64,000 nt of DNA from Rhizomys pruinosus (GCA_009823505.1 VZQC01000373.1:132409-196408); one strand, 5' to 3'. Numbered from the stretch's first letter, positions 23,451-34,083 are shown. A program made the numbers and translations. The notes: generated by a model not told the origin, from the sequence alone.

Positions 23451-24166
23451 CTGCATCTCATTCAGGTCCAGCAGAGTCTGCTCGAACATCCTTTGTGTAC
23501 GAAAGTTTTCCTCTTTGAGTACTTCAGCTTATCTTCTAAAACATCAGTGTTCTTTTTTTTTTTTTTTTTTTCAGTTTGGCTACTCAGCACAGGTCTCTCC
23601 TCCTTGAGTTTATTAATAAGAGTTTTATTTCTTCTCATCATATTTGTCTTCTTTTTGAGAGTATTTTGCTTCACCAGCACTCAAGACACTTAAGGTTCTG
23701 GGCCATCAGTCTGATCTGCTCATCCATCCCTCAGCACCGGGACTCTGCCTGCTCAGCTTGTTCCCCTGTACATGCCAAGTCTCCTTCAGTAATCACCAAC
23801 TTGACTCACCCTTCATACTTCCTACCTTCCTCTTCTGCAGCTTCTTGTAGCTGGATTTCCTGGAGTTGCATCTTTTCTTCATCTTTTAGAGCCCAGTTTT
23901 CAGTGACCTTCATGGCTCCCTCACTCTCATCAGTAACCTTTCCTGCTTCCTCTAGCTTCTGCAGGGCCGTGGCCAGGTGCTCCTGAGCACAGTTCAGCTC
24001 CTCGTCAACCAGCTGGGTTCTGTGGTAAGGAGGCCACCTCAGCTTCGCCCTGCCCCAGGCCCCCTTTCTCCCTCTGCTTCCCACTGGAGGTGCTCACCCC
24101 CCTCCTCTGCTGCTGCAGGACCTGGATCTTGTGCTTCACCTCCTCGATGGTGGTGATCCCGGCCAT
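23451..24166 (-). pseudogene. Processed pseudogene of a short (cytoskeletal) tropomyosin 3
   Basis: The minus strand begins MAGITTIEEVK at 24166, the start of the low-molecular-weight tropomyosin isoforms. It continues through [33 protein letters not shown] and YSQKEDKY to a C-terminus close to the TPM3 exon-9 ending (DKLKYSKR ... LDLNEM). All former exons are joined without introns. The frame is broken several times, an in-frame stop follows the first third, a T-run (plus 23552-23571) interrupts the last third, and the normal stop is CAG. CDS-equivalent length is about 716 bp against 747 for a 248-residue isoform. A probable 3' UTR continues left past a B2 (22870). The parent is inferred from remembered TPM3 sequence. 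Confidence 0.85.
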
Positions 24167-24464
24167 GGTGCCCACCCAGCTGCTTCTGGATCTCAGTTCC
24201 TATCTCTTCTTGTTCGGTGTTGCAGCTGCTTCTCAACCCCTCTAGAAACAATTTATCTTGACTTTCATCCTACAAACATCATTTTTGGTTTGAAGAATGG
24301 AAGAATGCAAGCTTTTTTTTTTTTAATCTCCAATTAATACCTCCAAACACAACACAGTTCTTACTCAGAAGGTTCTTAGAGGCAATCTAACTGTTGAATT
24401 GAATAAAAGAGTTTGACTTTATTATCTGACAGGGAGCCATTGAAGGGTTTTTATTTATTTAATT

Positions 24465-24707
24465 TTTAAAAAAATTTTATTTATTTCTGTATGTGTATGA
24501 ATATACTGTCTGCATGCAAGTCTGTGCACCCGTGTCGTGCAATGCCACGGAGGTCAGAAGAGGGTGTCGGATTCCCCTGGAACTGGAGTTCTCCTGGAAT
24601 TGGAGTTTCAGATGGTTCTTGGCCACCACGTGGGTGCTGGGGATCGAACCCAGGTCCTCTGCAAGAGCGGTCGGCACTCTTAACCGCTAGGCCATCTCTC
24701 CAGCCCC
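24465..24707 (-). mobile_element. B2 SINE (17-bp-duplicated form)
   Basis: Full B2. CATTGAAGGGTTTTTA (about 24431) and CATTAAAGGGTTTTTA (about 24709) flank it as a TSD with one change. Confidence 0.9.
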
Positions 24708-24835
24708 CATTAAAGGGTTTTTAAACATGAATGGCATGGCCCACATGTTTTAAAAACTGTTTCTTTGTAGTTTTACTGGAGATGGATTTGAGAAGACATT
24801 AGTAAAGACAGGAAGAACAATTAAGAAATTGTTAT

Positions 24836-24988
24836 AACTGGGTGTGGTGGCACACACCTTTAATTCTAGCACTTGGGAGGCAGAGGCAGGCAGATCTTTG
24901 TGAATTCAAGGCCAGCCTGGTCTACAGAGTGAGTTTCAGGACAGCTGGGACTACAGGGACACTCTGTCTTTAAAAAGATGAAAAAAAA
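24836..24988 (+). mobile_element. B1 SINE
   Basis: Complete B1 ending 'actctgtctttaaaaagatg' plus A-tail. Confidence 0.9.
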
Positions 24989-25454
24989 TTGTTTATAATA
25001 GGAATGATGTTCTGAACTAGGGAATTGATTGTAGGAATTTCGGGGGGTGCCGAATGTGAGATTTGTACGGGAGATGAAATTGGAAGGCAGGAATTGGATG
25101 ATTAAAGAAGACAGGGAGAAATGAAAGGAGTTATTTAGTCAAGGAGAGGGAATAGTTATGAATGATAGCTTTCTTGTTAATTTTTGTTGCATGTTTGTAC
25201 GTGTAGGTGTACATGTATGCATGTGTGTCTAGTTGGGTCAGCTTCAGATGTCATTCCTCAAGAACTGTCCACCCTTGTTGTCATCTTCCCCCTCTCCCAG
25301 CTTCCTTTTTATTTTTTATTCTTTGGTAATTTTATACATCTTTACAGTATCATACTTACCCTCCCCCCCCTACTCCTTCTGTATCTTTTATCCTCTTCTC
25401 AACTTCATGTCCTCACCCTCTTTTTTAGTTTTCTGGTTTTTGTTTTTTTTTTTT

Positions 25455-25590
25455 AAATATGTGGTGCATGGCTTTCTAGCACTCAGGAGTCAGAGGCAGG
25501 TGGATCTCTTGAGTTCAAGGCCAGCCTGGTCTACACAGTGAGTTCCAAGACAGCTGGGGCTACAGGGAGACCCTGTCTCAAAAAGACAAC
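25455..25590 (+). mobile_element. B1 SINE, 5' part missing
   Basis: Begins within the B1 head ('gtggtgcatggctttctagc') and runs to 'cctgtctcaaaaagacaac'. Confidence 0.85.
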
Positions 25591-25599
25591 AACAGAACA

Positions 25600-25795
25600 C
25601 TTATTTTTATTTTATGTATATATGAGCGTATTGCCTGCATGTATGTAAGTGCACCTGTTTTGTGCAATGCTCAGGGAGGTTAGAAGAGGGCATTGGAACT
25701 GGAGTTACAGACAGTGTGTGCAGGGACTCAGACTTGGGTCCTCTGCAAGAGCAGCCAGTGCTCTTAACCACTGAGCATTCTCTCCAGGCCTGTTT
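25600..25795 (-). mobile_element. B2 SINE
   Basis: Older, shortened B2. The head region 'aagagcagccagtgctcttaacc' is clear. Confidence 0.85.
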
Positions 25796-26183
25796 TCTGT
25801 TTTTTGATACAGGGTCTCACTATGTAGTACTGGCTGGCTTACTCTTAAAAACAAAAACAAAAACAAAAACCTGGAGTCTAGTTAGTGCTGGCTGCATGCG
25901 CTTGGTGTAAGGCCATCCACTGGCGCATGGGTAACCTATTGGGGGCCACATCTCTGAAGAAAATGACTTACCCTCCCCATCTTACTTTTTGTGACAAGGT
26001 ACCCACTGGGACCTGGGCCTGGCAGGTAGGGCTAGGCTGCCTACCCAGTGAGCCCAGGGTGTGTCTACTTTCCAGTGCTAGGATGACTAGCATGCCACCT
26101 TGGTGGACTTTCTACATGGTGCTAGAGGATGTTCCTTGTGTCCATTCCCCCATCCCCCTGTCCCCTAATCCCGCCCACCCCCC

Positions 26184-26260
26184 CATGGTGCTGGAGATTG
26201 AACCCAGAACCTTGCTCATGCTAGGCAAGTGCTCTTCCATTAAACTTCCCCTCTAGGCCT
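26184..26260 (-). mobile_element. ID-type SINE head
   Basis: 'ggtgctggagattgaaccc' to 'ggcaagtgctcttccattaaac' is an ID head in reverse. The stretch 25925-26180 left of it shows no clear feature. Confidence 0.65.
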
Positions 26261-26624
26261 TTCAGCTTCTTCACGTGCAGTCTCCAGCAGCACATTTATA
26301 TTTTGCTTCAATATATGTTGGCTCAGATTCCTAATTCTACCTTTCCCTCTTATGGTTAAATTGTTGTTTGCTTATGGACCAAAGGAGCATTTCCTTCTTT
26401 ATAATTTCATTTGGAGGTTAGTTTTCAGGTAAATTAATGATGACTACCTTATGTGAAACACAGGTTTTAGGGACAGGGATATACCTTAGTATTAGAGTGT
26501 AAGGTTTAGTTTTGATGTCTTGTACCACAAAAGTGTATGTTTTGAAATATCCACCAAAGGGGTGTGTATATTCATTTATGTATGTTTTGCTTTTTTTTTT
26601 TGTGTGTGTGTGTGGGGCTTTTTG

Positions 26625-26727
26625 AGTTTTTTTTGAAACAGGGTCTCCCTGTAGCCCCAGCTGTCCTGGAAATCCCTCTGTAGAACAGCTGGCCTTGAAC
26701 TCAGAGATCAGGCGCCACCACGCCTGG
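26625..26727 (-). mobile_element. B1 SINE with internal deletion
   Basis: The part between 'gaactcagagatc' and 'ggcgccaccacgcctggtt' is missing. Confidence 0.8.
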
Positions 26728-26732
26728 TTGTG

Positions 26733-26862
26733 TTTTGAGGCAAGGTCTCATTGTAGCTCAAGCTGGTCTTGAATTAACTATATAGCTGAGGATTACCTTG
26801 ATCCTTCTATCTCCACCTCTGAAGTGCTGAGATTACAGGACTGAAATCGACGCACTCCAGGC
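26733..26862 (-). mobile_element. Old B1/B4-related SINE
   Basis: 'gaggcaaggtctcattgtagctc' to 'gtgctgagattacagg' is strongly diverged B1-like sequence. A short similar piece follows at about 26940-26990. Confidence 0.6.
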
Positions 26863-27002
26863 ATGTATATTGTATTTTGGCAGGAGTAGGGTACACAGGA
26901 TTGTAATGTATTGCTGGGTCCTAACTTGCAGTCTGTTTGCTTTAGTTCCTCCAATGATAGGATTATAGGTGTGCACCACTGAGCCTGGGCCGCAACTCGG
27001 AA

Positions 27003-27007
<5 letters not shown>

Positions 27008-27042
<35 letters not shown>

Positions 27043-27060
27043 ACACACACACACACATAT
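27008..27060. repeat. (TA)n(CA)n compound microsatellite
   Basis: About 26 bp of TA, then 'tgtatgtatacacacacaca'. The length is probably variable. Confidence 0.9.
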
Positions 27061-27462
27061 ATAGACATGTATTTTAGGAATATATATAATTTTTCTCCAT
27101 GATTGACTATAATGGAATCGCTTTGGAATGAGAATGTTAAAAGTAGACTAGTTAAAAATAGACTAGTTATTTCAATGTGAAGTTGAAAGGGCTTCCAGAC
27201 TTAGGTCTGGAAGTTAAATTTCTCTTGGCTCTGCTTTCCACAATGATTCCAAGTTTATTTTAATCTGCATCTTACTCTTGTTATGAATGAAGTTCTCTTT
27301 CATTTAGCCTCATAACATGGCTATTAGCACACTACTAACTACTTCCACTTCTGGCTTGAACTAAGTTGTAAACTCAGATTAGTGACAGGTGGTTAAAATA
27401 TTAGAAATGCCATGTTACAAATAGCACATAGCATCTTTGTTATTAAAGAACCCTTTTTTTGT

Positions 27463-27619
27463 GTGTGTCTTTTTTTTTTTTTTTTTGAGACATGGTCTCT
27501 CTGTAGCTCTGGCTGTCCTGGAACTTGCTATGTAGGCCAGGCTGTCCTCGAACTCATAGAGATCCGCCTGCCTCTGCCCCCAAGTATGGGATTAAAGGCA
27601 TGGACCACCACACCTAGCT
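27463..27619 (-). mobile_element. B1 SINE
   Basis: Full element with T-run at 27469-27486. Confidence 0.9.
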
Positions 27620-27668
27620 TGGACTTAGGTTTTTATACTTAAGCATTTTATTAGTTATTTAGTGGTAT

Positions 27669-27770
27669 TGCAACTCACTCTGTAGACCAGGCTGGCCTTG
27701 AACTCACAAAGATCCGCCTGCCTCTGCCTCCCAAGTGCTGGGATTAAAGGCGTGCGCCACCACGCCCGGT
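27669..27770 (-). mobile_element. B1 SINE, lacking its 3' third
   Basis: Starts abruptly at 'caactcactctgtagaccagg' and ends at the B1 5' end ('gccaccacgcccgg'). Confidence 0.88.
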
Positions 27771-27963
27771 CCTCAGAAGCCAGTTTTTATATCATTTGAA
27801 GATAATGTACCTTCCTTTCTGCAGTGGTATAGCTGTCATACAGAACAATCTCATATAGGATGCAAGAATATATAAAACTGTAGATACTGGAAGGTAGAAA
27901 TAATTATGGGCTATCCTGGAGTCTGGCTAGTTGTGCAGACCATTTAATGAAGATTCCATATGT

Positions 27964-28180
27964 TGGGGTTAGAGAGATGGCTTAGTGGTTAATAGATCTG
28001 CTGTATTTGGAGAGGACCTCAATTTGGTTGCCCGCACCCACGTGACAGCTAATAACCATCCATAACTTCAGTTCCAGGGGAACCTGTTCCCCTTTTCTGA
28101 CTTTTGTGGGCACTGCATGACATGGGTGCACTTATATTCATGCAGGCAATACACTCATACACATAAAATAAAAATAAAAT
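27964..28180 (+). mobile_element. B2 SINE with target-site duplication
   Basis: AAGATTCCATATGTT (about 27949) and AAGATTCCATGTGTT (about 28200) flank it. Confidence 0.9.
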
Positions 28181-28229
28181 ATTTTATAAAAATTATTTCA
28201 AAGATTCCATGTGTTCTTGAAAATAATAT

Positions 28230-28440
28230 ATGGGGCTGGAGCACTGGATGTTCATACAGAAGACCTGGGTTCAAATCCCTGCACCCACATGGCAGCTAAC
28301 AACAGTCTGTAACTCCATTTCCAGGGGATCTAACACCCTTTTCTGTCTTCCTCAGGCATTGCACAACATGGATGCAGTTAAACACATGCATACATAACAC
28401 TCATATACATGAAATAAAAATAAAGAAAAGAAAAAAAAGT
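28230..28440 (+). mobile_element. B2 SINE with target-site duplication
   Basis: The head lacks about 25 bp. GAAAATAATATATG lies on both sides (about 28219 and 28452). It resembles the B2 at 7706, sharing 'ggatctaacacccttttctgtcttcct'-type body sequence, so both may belong to one subfamily. Confidence 0.9.
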
Positions 28441-28629
28441 TTTTTTTAAAAGAAAATAATATATGATTATCCTTGTTTATGATTTTTACATGCCAGTTTA
28501 AGTAAGTATATTAATTAAGCAGTTCAGCTGTTCCAAATTCTGGTTTTCCCTACTATGTAATGCAACTGAAAGGAGGGTTATGTTGGAAAATCCTTCATTG
28601 AGTTAGCCCCCCCCCCAATATGTGTTTGA

Positions 28630-28900
28630 CTGGATTATGTATGTGTGGTATATGTGCATGCCTACGTGGGGAATGGAGGAGGGCATCAAGTGTCCGGCTT
28701 TCTAACTCTGTCTTATTCCTTTGACACAGGGTCTTTCTTTAGACCTGGAGTTCGTGCCTCCCATCTCTGTCCATAATAGCAGCGAGGTTATGAGTATACA
28801 CAGTCAGATCCAGCTTTTACCAGCTTTTACTGGGATCTGAACTCAGGTCCTCAGGCTTTTATAGCAAGTGCTCTTCCCACTGAGCCACCTCTCTAGTCTG
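28630..28900 (-). mobile_element. B3-type SINE
   Basis: Long, diverged SINE ending in a tRNA-like head on the minus strand ('cactgagccacctctctagtc'). It contains a doubled 'ccagcttttac'. Confidence 0.6.
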
Positions 28901-29207
28901 AATTAGTAGATGTGTCAGTTTTGTTCTGTCTGTCATTGCTTAGAGTTTTAGAATGTCTTTCAGTTGATTTGAACCAGTTGTGAAGTCATCACAGATGCTT
29001 GCTGCTTTTTTACCAAGGTCCTTGCTGCTGCCCAGTAGTACATGCTAAGCCAGGCTGACTTGTTTTCCAACAGTAATGCGTACTTCATTTATATTCATTG
29101 TGATTACTAGCATATTTGAATTTATTTCTGCTACCTTATTATAAGACTTGTCCTTTTCATTCTCCCTCTTTGAATCTCTAACTTTTCTTCTTGGTTCATT
29201 TTTCTTT

Positions 29208-29419
29208 TTTTTTTTATTTATTTTTTATGTGTATGAGTGTACTGTCTGCATGTAGGTTGGGTGCACCCATGTCCTGCAATTCCATGGAAGAGGGTGTCAG
29301 ATTCCTCTGGAGCTGGAGTTAAAGATGGTTCTCAGCCGCCATATGGGTGCTGGGGATCGAACCCGGGTCCTCTGCAAGAGCAGTAGGCGCTCTTAACCGC
29401 TAGGCCATCTCTCTAGCCC
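29208..29419 (-). mobile_element. B2 SINE with target-site duplication
   Basis: Short form, with TGGTTCATTTTTC / TGGGTTCATTTTTC on the two sides. Confidence 0.92.
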
Positions 29420-29548
29420 CTGGGTTCATTTTTCTAATGCTTGAAACATAATTCTTTTTGAAACATATTAATTTTAAAAGTATATTTTTATTTTTATTTC
29501 ATGTATTTTTATCCCCTGAGCCTTCTCTCCAGCCCCATTGAAATATAT

Positions 29549-29704
29549 TCTTTTTTTTTTTTTTTTTGAAAAGACAGAGTCTCCCTGTGGCCCCAGCTGT
29601 CCTGGAACTCACTATGTAGACCAGGCTGACCTTGAATTCACAGAGATCTGCTTGTCTCTACCTCCCAAGTGCTGGAATTACAGACGTGTGCCACTAAACC
29701 TGGC
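29549..29704 (-). mobile_element. B1 SINE with target-site duplication
   Basis: TTGAAATATATTCTT occurs at about 29537 and 29705. Confidence 0.92.
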
Positions 29705-29744
29705 TTGAAATATATTCTTTAGAATGCTTTTTTTTTAAAAAAAA

Positions 29745-29838
29745 CATTTTATTTATTTTTGTTTGTGTATGAATGTATTGTCCGCATGTAGGTTTGTGCA
29801 CCCGTGTTGTGCAATGCCGTGGAGGTCAGAAGAGGGTA
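29745..29838 (-). mobile_element. B2 SINE, 5'-truncated
   Basis: Only the B2 3' part is present. It stops at 'aggtcagaagagggt', a common truncation of reverse transcription. Confidence 0.85.
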
Positions 29839-29902
29839 TGCTTTTTAATAGGGGCCTATTGCAATAATAGCTTTTATTTATTGATTTTTTTGAAAGTATT
29901 TT

Positions 29903-30062
29903 GCCGGGCGTGGTGGCACACGCCTTTAATCCTAGCACTCTGGAGGCAGGCAAAGGCAGGTGGATCTCTATGAGTTCAAAGCCAGCCTGGTCTACAGAGT
30001 AAGTTCCAGACCAGTTGGGGGTACAGGGAGGCCCTGTCTCAAAAAGACAAAAAAAAAAAAAG
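29903..30062 (+). mobile_element. B1 SINE
   Basis: Complete, near-consensus head ('gccgggcgtggtggcac') with an 8-bp internal insertion ('caggcaaa'). Confidence 0.92.
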
Positions 30063-30112
30063 AATGGCACATGTATATAATGGGATGTTACTTAGCTTTA
30101 AAATAAAAGGAA

Positions 30113-30205
30113 GCTAGGAGTGGTGGCTCTGTAGTATCTGTAGTGATCCCAGAAGTTGAAGGTCAGTTTGGACAAAATAGCAAGACCCTGCCTCTTAGGA
30201 GAAAG
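30113..30205 (+). mobile_element. Old B1/B4-related fragment
   Basis: 'gctaggagtggtggctctgta' to 'caagaccctgcctctta' is a diverged B1-like core. Confidence 0.5.
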
Positions 30206-30269
30206 TAGCAAAATAATTGCATATCTGAGGGGTAAAAAGGCCTTATTAAAACATTGACTTGACCCCCAC

Positions 30270-30415
30270 GGGGTGTGGTGGTGCACGCCTTTAATCCCAG
30301 CACTCAGGCAGAAGCCAGCCGATCTCTGTGAGTTCAAGGCCAGCCTGGTCTACATAGTGAGTTCTAGCACAGCTTGGGGCTTCGGGGAGAGCCTGTCTCC
30401 AAAAGACCAAAAAGG
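30270..30415 (+). mobile_element. B1 SINE
   Basis: Complete apart from a rearranged centre ('aggcagaagccagccgatc'). Confidence 0.9.
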
Positions 30416-30719
30416 AAAAAAAATTGACCTTGCTATTTGCTGTAATATTAAGGGCATAGTGTATTACCTGAAGTAAGTCAAACATAGAAAAGATTGTATA
30501 ATTTAACTTATATGTGAAATCATAGGTCAAATATACACACAGAGAAAACCGTGGTTTGTCCCATATAGTATATGAGATGATACTATGCTAATTTGCTTCA
30601 CTATAGTAACTCTTTTACTATGGTTTGCATATCATGTTACATACAAAATATACACACTGAAATTTATTTTTGTCTGGAATGGATATCAAGCATAACTTCT
30701 TCGGTTTTATTTATCTCTG

Positions 30720-30775
30720 GTGTTCAGCATAGTGCCTGTCATATTGAAGGTGCTGTGTCTATTAATATCTGAAAT
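30720..30775 (+). mobile_element. Possible L2/MIR 3' end
   Basis: 'agcatagtgcctgtcatattg ... ggtgctgtg' resembles the end shared by ancient L2/MIR elements. The match is short and weak. Confidence 0.35.
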
Positions 30776-30840
30776 GTTCACTAGAAATGCCAGGTAACTG
30801 AGTTATTTAGGAAGGGTATATGATTTCTGATAGAAGATGG

Positions 30841-31050
30841 AGGCTGGAGAGATGGCCTCCGGTTAAGAGTGCCGACTGCTTTTGCAGAGGACCCGGGTTC
30901 AATTCCCAGCACCCACATGGCGGCTGAGAACCATCTTTAACTCCAGTTCCAGGGGAATCCAACACCCTCTTCTGACCTCCGAGGCATTGTATGACACGGT
31001 GCACAAACCTACATGCTGCAGACCGTACATTCATACACATAAAAAAAAAA
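30841..31050 (+). mobile_element. B2 SINE (short form)
   Basis: Whole element ending 'cattcatacacat' and an A-run. Confidence 0.92.
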
Positions 31051-31163
31051 GAAATATTATTCTCCCTATTTATAGTATATCGATGTCTGTGTTTTAAAAT
31101 TTTATTTTTTTCAATGTCTGTTTAATGAGATTCTAAATGACATTTTAATTATAATTTGCTATC

Positions 31164-31317
31164 TTTTTGTGTGTGTCTTTTCGAGACAGGGTCTCCCTGT
31201 AGCCCTAGCTGTCCTGGAACTCACTCTGTAGACCAGGCTAGCCTTTAACTTACAAAGATCTGCCTGCCTCTGCCTCCCAAGTGCTAGGACTAAAGGCGTG
31301 GCCACCACGCCTGGCTT
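31164..31317 (-). mobile_element. B1 SINE
   Basis: Whole element from 'cttttcgagacagggtctcc' to 'gccaccacgcctggctt'. Confidence 0.9.
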
Positions 31318-31359
31318 AACCTCTTGATCCTCCTATCTGTACCTTGAAAGTGCTAGAAC

Positions 31360-31592
31360 TGGGCTGGAGAGAGAGCTTAGTGGTTAAGAGCACCGACCGC
31401 TCTTACAGAGGACTCGGGTTTGATCCCCAGCACCCACATGGCTGTTGAGAACCGTCTGAAACTCCAATTCCAGGAGAACTCCAGTTCCAGGGGAATCCGA
31501 CACCCTCTTCTGACCTCCGTGGCATTGCACGACACGGGTGCATAGACTTGCATGCAGACAGTACATTCATACACATACAGAAATAAAAAAAA
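31360..31592 (+). mobile_element. B2 SINE (17-bp-duplicated form)
   Basis: Shows 'aactccaattccaggag' followed by 'aactccagttccagggg'. A B1 has inserted directly at its tail. Confidence 0.92.
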
Positions 31593-31594
31593 AT

Positions 31595-31775
31595 TAAGCC
31601 GGGCATGGTGGCGCACACCTTTAATCCTAGCACTCGGGAGGCAGAGGTAGGCTGATCTTTGTGAGTTCAAGGCCAGCCTGGACTACAGAGTGAGTTCCAG
31701 GACAGCTGGAGCTACAAGGAGACCCTGTCTTGAAAAAGACAAAAATAAAATAAAATAAAATAAAATAAAATAAAA
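31595..31775 (+). mobile_element. B1 SINE with (TAAAA)n tail, cut by an N
   Basis: Whole B1 (to 31742), then a tail grown into a TAAAA microsatellite at 31743-31775. The N at 31776 sits in the tail. Confidence 0.9.
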
Positions 31776-31776
31776 N
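31776..31776. other. Single N in a pentanucleotide repeat
   Basis: No duplicated flanks are visible here, so this is probably a small unresolved repeat length. Confidence 0.8.
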
Positions 31777-31799
31777 AAGTGTAGAGAAAACCAACAGCA

Positions 31800-32085
31800 A
31801 CCAAGTCACAGGGTCACTTAGGTAACCTGTGGAAGGTCACTGTGGTAAGGAATTAAGTCCTCCTTCTGACAATCAGGGGAGGAACATTGAAATGCATCCT
31901 TCTGACCAAGCAGGCTTTCAAAAGACTATACCTTGAGGAGATAGTAAAAGTACCCGAGAGGGCTCCCCGGCCCTCTGCCATGTACCTGACGCCACAGAAA
32001 CCTTTGAGATAATAAACTGTTGTTTTTAAAGCGTGATACTTTGAGGTAAGTTGTTTTTCACACAATAGGAAATAACTAATTTATT
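31800..32085 (+). mobile_element. LTR remnant, MaLR/MLT1-like
   Basis: The 3' part ('ataataaactgttgttttta' followed by 'ttgaggtaagttg' and 'ggaaataactaatt') resembles the end of MLT1-type LTRs. The left border is unclear. Confidence 0.45.
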
Positions 32086-32592
32086 TGATAGGGAGGTGCG
32101 GGTTGAAAGGTTGTGAGAGCGACAATTATACAACCCAAGTACAAGAACAAGAAGAATAAAACCCAATATATGTGGTGTAATTCTAGCACTTTTAATAGAA
32201 ATAAATCAGGGAAAATTTCATCAGAGATCTGGAAAATATAATAAGTAATAATATTATCATTTCCAAGATAAAAAAGTGAAAAATTAGTTTGAATACAGAG
32301 TATACATCACTTTAAAATTATAATGGAAATAAAAGAGAAAAATTATAATGGAAAAGCAGAACAATAGAAAAATAATTATTCTAAGTGGAATACATATGCC
32401 AAAATAGGATGACAATATAAAGAGTAAAGGAAAACTGAAGCACACAGAGAAGCAAAATTATTCCTTTAAGTGGTTTTGTAAAGCCTCTCAGTGATTAGTA
32501 AGAAAAATAATCAGTAGAATATGCAAGTGGATTTTTTATTAATGGGGGAATTTTAAAATGTCAATAATAAGATATCGAAAATGACTAACGTG

Positions 32593-32870
32593 TTGGTTAA
32601 CTTCATTTGTCAGCTTCACTGAAACATGCAATGCAAGATCCTTGATTAAATATCATCCTGTGTATATCCATCTGAGATTAACATTTAAATTCACAGACTG
32701 AGGAAAGCAACGGATTGTCCTCCATTTTGGTGAGCCTCATCCTCTCCCTTGGAGAACAGAGCAGGAGGAAAGACAGAGTGAAGGAAACCTAAGCATTTCT
32801 GCCTGGGTGTCCTTTCAGCTGGGAAAAAGGCTTCATCCTGACTCAAACTGGAATTTACATCATTGATAGT
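32593..32870 (+). mobile_element. LTR remnant, MLT2-like (ERVL class)
   Basis: 'gttggttaacttcatttgtc', 'gagattaacatttaaattc' and 'ggtgagcctcatcc' are in the order expected for MLT2 LTRs. No coding part is present. Confidence 0.6.
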
Positions 32871-32896
32871 CATGGCACCCAAACTATACTTTGTTT

Positions 32897-32942
32897 CTCC
32901 CTCCTCCTCCTCCTCCTCCTCCTCCTCCTCCTCCTCCTCCTC
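32897..32942. repeat. (CTC)n microsatellite
   Basis: About 14 CTC units, ending next to a B1 T-run. Confidence 0.92.
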
Positions 32943-32946
32943 ATCC

Positions 32947-33090
32947 TTTTTTTTTTTTTGTCTTTTTGAGACAGATTCTCCCTGTCTTGGAAGTTGTTAT
33001 GTAGACCAGGCTGGCCTTGAACTCACAGGAGATCCAACTGCTTCTTCCTCACAGCTGCTTGAACTAGAGACGTACACCACCACACCTGGA
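32947..33090 (-). mobile_element. B1 SINE
   Basis: Somewhat diverged, with a deletion in the centre ('ctccctgtcttggaag'). Confidence 0.85.
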
Positions 33091-33114
33091 TATACTACAT
33101 GTTTTAAGAAAGAA

Positions 33115-33262
33115 CAAATGGTAAAGCTTTTTGGCACCAAGCCTGACAGCCTGAGTTTGATCCTGGGACCCATGTGGTAGAATGACTTTGATTTTGACTT
33201 TCAAGTGTGTGGTATGGTACAAGTGCACAGACACACACACAGACACACAGACACACAGACAA
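33115..33262 (+). mobile_element. B3/B4-type SINE with CA-rich tail
   Basis: The tRNA-like core 'tggcaccaagcctgacagcc' also occurs at 48211, and the 'acagacacac' tail covers 33228-33262. Confidence 0.6.
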
Positions 33263-33272
33263 GATAATATGT

Positions 33273-33428
33273 GTAAGCTGGGCATGGTGGTCTTTAATCC
33301 CAGCATTTACAGAGATCCTCCAGCAGATGCAGGGGGATCTCTGTAAGTTCAAGGCCAGCCTAGTCTATAAAGTGAGTTCCAGGCCAGCCGGGGCTATAGG
33401 GAGACCCCGTCTCAAAAAGACCCCCCCA
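33273..33428 (+). mobile_element. B1 SINE with target-site duplication
   Basis: AGATAATATGTGTA (about 33261) and AGATAATACGTGTA (about 33436). The tail has become a C-run. Confidence 0.92.
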
Positions 33429-33618
33429 TAAAAGAAGATAATACGTGTAATAAAAAAAAGAAACAGGAATCTCTTAATAAAAGAATTGCTACGAAAAGAT
33501 TTATAGAACCATAAATAAGGTTATTTTATCTATTAATAAGAGTACTTAGCAAAAAGAAGCAATTTAGAGAAGGTATGTGCTCATAAATATATATAATGTT
33601 GATGTGTCATTAGTGATT

Positions 33619-33733
33619 TTTTTTTGTTGTTGTTGTTGTACTTTTTGAGACAGGGTCTCCCTTTAGTCCCAGCTGGCCTGGAGCTCGCTATGTAGACCAG
33701 GCTGGCCTTGAACTCACAGAGATTTGCCTGTAA
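33619..33733 (-). mobile_element. B1 SINE, 5'-truncated
   Basis: (TTG)n in the tail, ending at 'gagatttgcctg', so the B1 head is missing. Confidence 0.88.
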
Positions 33734-33882
33734 TTTTAAATGTGAAAAACAGGGCTGAGACATGCCCTGCCTGGGGCCTGAGTTCAAGCCTAGCACCACA
33801 AAAGTTCACCAAAAAAGTTGGACAATTTTGTGACATATTTTACTTCTCCTGATAGAAAAAGTACAATTAAAACACATAGAAT

Positions 33883-34083
33883 AGCTGGGCATGGTGGTGC
33901 ATGCCTTTAATCCCAGCACTGGGGAGGGAGAGGTAGGCAGCTCTCTGGGAGTACAAGGCCAGCCTGGTCTATAGATCGAGCTCCAGGCCATCCGAGACTA
34001 AAGGGAGACCCAGTCTCAAAAACACCAAAAACAAAACAAAACAACAACAACAATAAAAAAAACCCAAAACAAAACAGAACAAA
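33883..34083 (+). mobile_element. B1 SINE with long AAC-rich tail
   Basis: Whole B1 to about 34025, then a (CAAAA)n/(CAA)n tail. Confidence 0.9.

Larger units (their letters stand above)
17782..25924. repeat. Second copy of the falsely duplicated block (copy B)
   Basis: Repeats 8950-17780. Quality is the mirror image: noisy from 17782 to about 20650, then clean. Together the two copies look like two contig ends extended through the same locus and joined by an N instead of being merged. Copy B gives the better reading from about 20650 onward, copy A before about 9360. SINEs in the noisy part pair with copy A at about 18250-18500, 18800-19190, 20130-20404 and 20460-20608. Confidence 0.85.

Noticed and set aside
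23576..23986. Plus-strand frame of 136 codons
   Set aside because: Antisense shadow of the Tpm3 pseudogene; no relation to a known protein and no splice or start context.
8950..25924. A genuine segmental duplication or two diverged Tpm3 pseudogenes
   Set aside because: Differences are dense small indels concentrated next to the N, not substitutions spread evenly as expected with age.
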